Source: BMS3B sp964501105
Lineage (GTDB): Archaea; Hydrothermarchaeota; Hydrothermarchaeia; Hydrothermarchaeales; BMS3B
NCBI GenBank assembly: GCA_964501105.1
Contig: CAZCRG010000049.1
Location: 1-11,854, forward strand
Direction: 5' to 3'
DNA: 11,854 nucleotides
This document shows positions 11,075 through 11,854 of the stretch, piece by piece. Position numbers and translations under genes: made by a program. Positions within the stretch are counted from its first letter, which is position 1, and each line of letters starts with the position of its first letter. Under the pieces are notes generated by a model. It saw only the letters and a list, made by a program, of their open reading frames with translations. It was not told the DNA's origin and searched no databases.

Positions 11075-11160
11075 CCCCTCCCAGCCCTGCGTTTCGCAGA
11101 GCTGGTGCCAGCTCCCTCTGAACAGATGGATTACCCAGAAGGAGCACCCTCCCTCGGAGC
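11075..11160 (-). other. Hairpin-rich leader before the MBL gene
   Basis: GAGCTGG-TG-CCAGCTC (about 11099-11114) is a 7-bp inverted repeat, next to CTGCG-TTT-CGCAG (about 11087-11099). The sequence is GC-rich, and the minus-strand frame continuing into the MBL gene (QRELAPALRNAG) vaguely resembles a TnpB tail. It may be a leader RNA of the MBL gene or another IS605 remnant. Confidence 0.3.
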
Positions 11161-11167
11161 GCAGGAG

Positions 11168-11217
11168 GTTAAAATAAAAAAAGCCCTGAACCCGCAAAAG
11201 AGCAGGTCCAGGGCTTT
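11168..11217 (-). terminator. Intrinsic-type terminator
   Basis: AAAGCCCTG (11180-11188) and CAGGGCTTT (11209-11217) form a 9-bp stem, extendable inside by ACCTGC/GCGGGT pairing. On the minus strand the hairpin is followed by TTTTTATTTTAA. It is well placed to end the transcript of the 11606-11307 gene, and the T/A-rich tail may double as the TATA region of the MBL gene. Confidence 0.6.
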
Positions 11218-11225
11218 AATAAGAG

Positions 11226-11262
11226 TGTCAACTCCTCCCCACGCTCACGCATGGGGTATTGC
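11226..11262 (-). mobile_element. IS200/IS605 right-end-like hairpin
   Basis: The minus strand reads GCAATACCCCATGCGTGAG and continues CGTGGGGAGGAGTTGACAC. The stem CCCCATGC/GCGTGGGG with loop GTGA (one wobble pair), preceded by AATAC and followed by AGGAGTTGACA, matches the usual form of the IS200/IS605 right end (GAATCCCC-hairpin-GGGGAGGATGTCAA). No transposase gene is attached. It is probably a remnant or a solo end. Confidence 0.4.
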
Positions 11263-11306
11263 AAGCAAAGGAAAGATAAGAAAAAATAAGAGAAAAAGCA
11301 TGACCC

Positions 11307-11606
11307 CTAAACATAAGCAGGGTCATAAGCAGGGTCGTGAGTCGGCTTCAGAGTGTCAAGCATAGCAATTGCTGTTCTTCTGCTCTTTGAACCTATCGGA
11401 AGATCAACAAAGAGTTCGGCGAGCTCTTCATACATTTCTTCATCCGTGGGCTGTGCACCTGCTGGATCTACCGGTGGCTCCTCAGTTCTTTCAATAATCT
11501 CTTTTCTGAAAGCTTTGAAACCCGGGTGTGCACTTCCTACCACCGCTCTAAGGGCAGTCATACCACCCAGCACGATGGTAAATAGTAAAAAAACTTCTAA
11601 TAACAT
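11307..11606 (-). CDS. Small membrane-anchored hypothetical protein (99 aa)
   Basis: ATG 11606 follows GAGGGTGAGGAT. The first 24 residues (MLLEVFLLFTIVLGGMTALR) form a single N-terminal membrane anchor or signal; the remainder is acidic and helical (TDEEMYEELAELFVDLP), ending in a codon-level tandem repeat DPAY-DPAY-V. The repeat is a 12-bp direct DNA repeat (CATAAGCAGGGT twice). Function unknown. It is followed by an IS605-end-like hairpin and a terminator, and preceded by the AT-rich right-hand region, which probably holds its promoter (TTTTAAGATAACTATAAAG, about 11646-11628). Confidence 0.55.
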   Translation of the reverse strand: MLLEVFLLFTIVLGGMTALRAVVGSAHPGFKAFRKEIIERTEEPPVDPAGAQPTDEEMYEELAELFVDLPIGSKSRRTAIAMLDTLKPTHDPAYDPAYV

Positions 11607-11639
11607 ATCCTCACCCTCATCCTCATCTTTATAGTTATC

Positions 11640-11854
11640 TTAAAACTAAAAACTAACTACAATCAAAAAATATTGTAAATATTTACCTTATATCTCATAA
11701 TGCTAATATATATTACATATATAGTTAGTATATAATAGAATCAGGTTTCTATGGATAATATTCTGGTGATATTGTGACTTTATATGCAGATTCCTGAGTG
11801 CTCTTCTATAGATACTCATTCATAGAATCCTGGTTCTATAGGATCTCTTCTATA
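11640..11854. other. AT-rich region with repeated palindromes; candidate origin or control region
   Basis: No gene is seen in these 215 bases. ATAGAA-N6-TTCTAT occurs twice (11735-11752 with spacer TCAGGT, 11822-11839 with spacer TCCTGG), 87 bases apart. CTCTTCTATA occurs at 11801-11810 and again at 11845-11854. The stretch 11660-11735 is very AT-rich (repeated TATA/ATATAT). Iteron-like repeats next to an AT-rich stretch suit a replication origin or a multi-operator promoter; the region continues beyond the window. Confidence 0.4.

Noticed and set aside
11067..11147. Upstream extension of the MBL protein
   Set aside because: In-frame, but over hairpin-rich sequence, and a good ribosome site lies directly before ATG 11066.

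Overview
The window looks like an accessory (plasmid, virus or integrated-element) segment of an archaeon, probably a euryarchaeote of the Archaeoglobi/methanogen/ANME type. The evidence is strong GGAGGTGAT-type ribosome sites, TATA-like boxes (TTTTTAAA, TATTAAAA, TTATAATA) upstream of operons, AGA/AGG-rich arginine codons, many very small cysteine-rich proteins, and no rRNA, tRNA or recognisable housekeeping gene. The host assignment is inference.

Layout from right to left, the main transcription direction (minus strand): an AT-rich right edge (11640-11854) with repeated palindromes; a small membrane-anchored protein (11606-11307); an intrinsic-type terminator; and a metallo-beta-lactamase-fold (MBL) protein (11066-10353). 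Next come a plus-strand small protein (10130-10477), a HicB-like antitoxin (minus) facing a HicA-like toxin (plus), and about 540 bases without a gene that carry what look like IS200/IS605 tnpB-tail/right-end remnants. A 300-residue protein of unknown function follows, coupled to a second, paralogous MBL protein (9107-7600). The MBL gene meets a plus-strand ribbon-helix-helix protein (7127-7603) that has an inverted-repeat operator. A hairpin and a short plus-strand gene fragment (6853-7026) separate these from the left part.

The left part is almost entirely minus strand. It holds an AT-rich hypothetical gene whose first 162 bp are exactly duplicated in tandem (6749-5874), an 88-residue hypothetical protein (5775-5509), and a structured intergenic region (5320-5508) with GC-rich hairpins. 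An operon of a membrane protein, a mini zinc ribbon and a 197-residue protein (5319-4251) comes next. It is followed by an operon of a helical protein and three tiny Cys-rich proteins (4122-3179), and by an operon of an unknown protein, a HARP-like/DUF3150-like protein, a DUF1257 (Ycf35-like) protein, a DUF2997 protein and a small Cys-rich ORF (3119-338). The window ends inside a SWIM-type zinc-finger gene (279 to the left edge).

Recurrent palindromes with the core AGTAGCTACT lie just downstream of TATA-like boxes of at least three of the minus-strand operons, which suggests a common element-encoded regulator. The DUF3150-like/DUF1257/DUF2997 set matches gene sets that in phages and cyanobacteria usually accompany an AAA+ ATPase; no ATPase is visible here.
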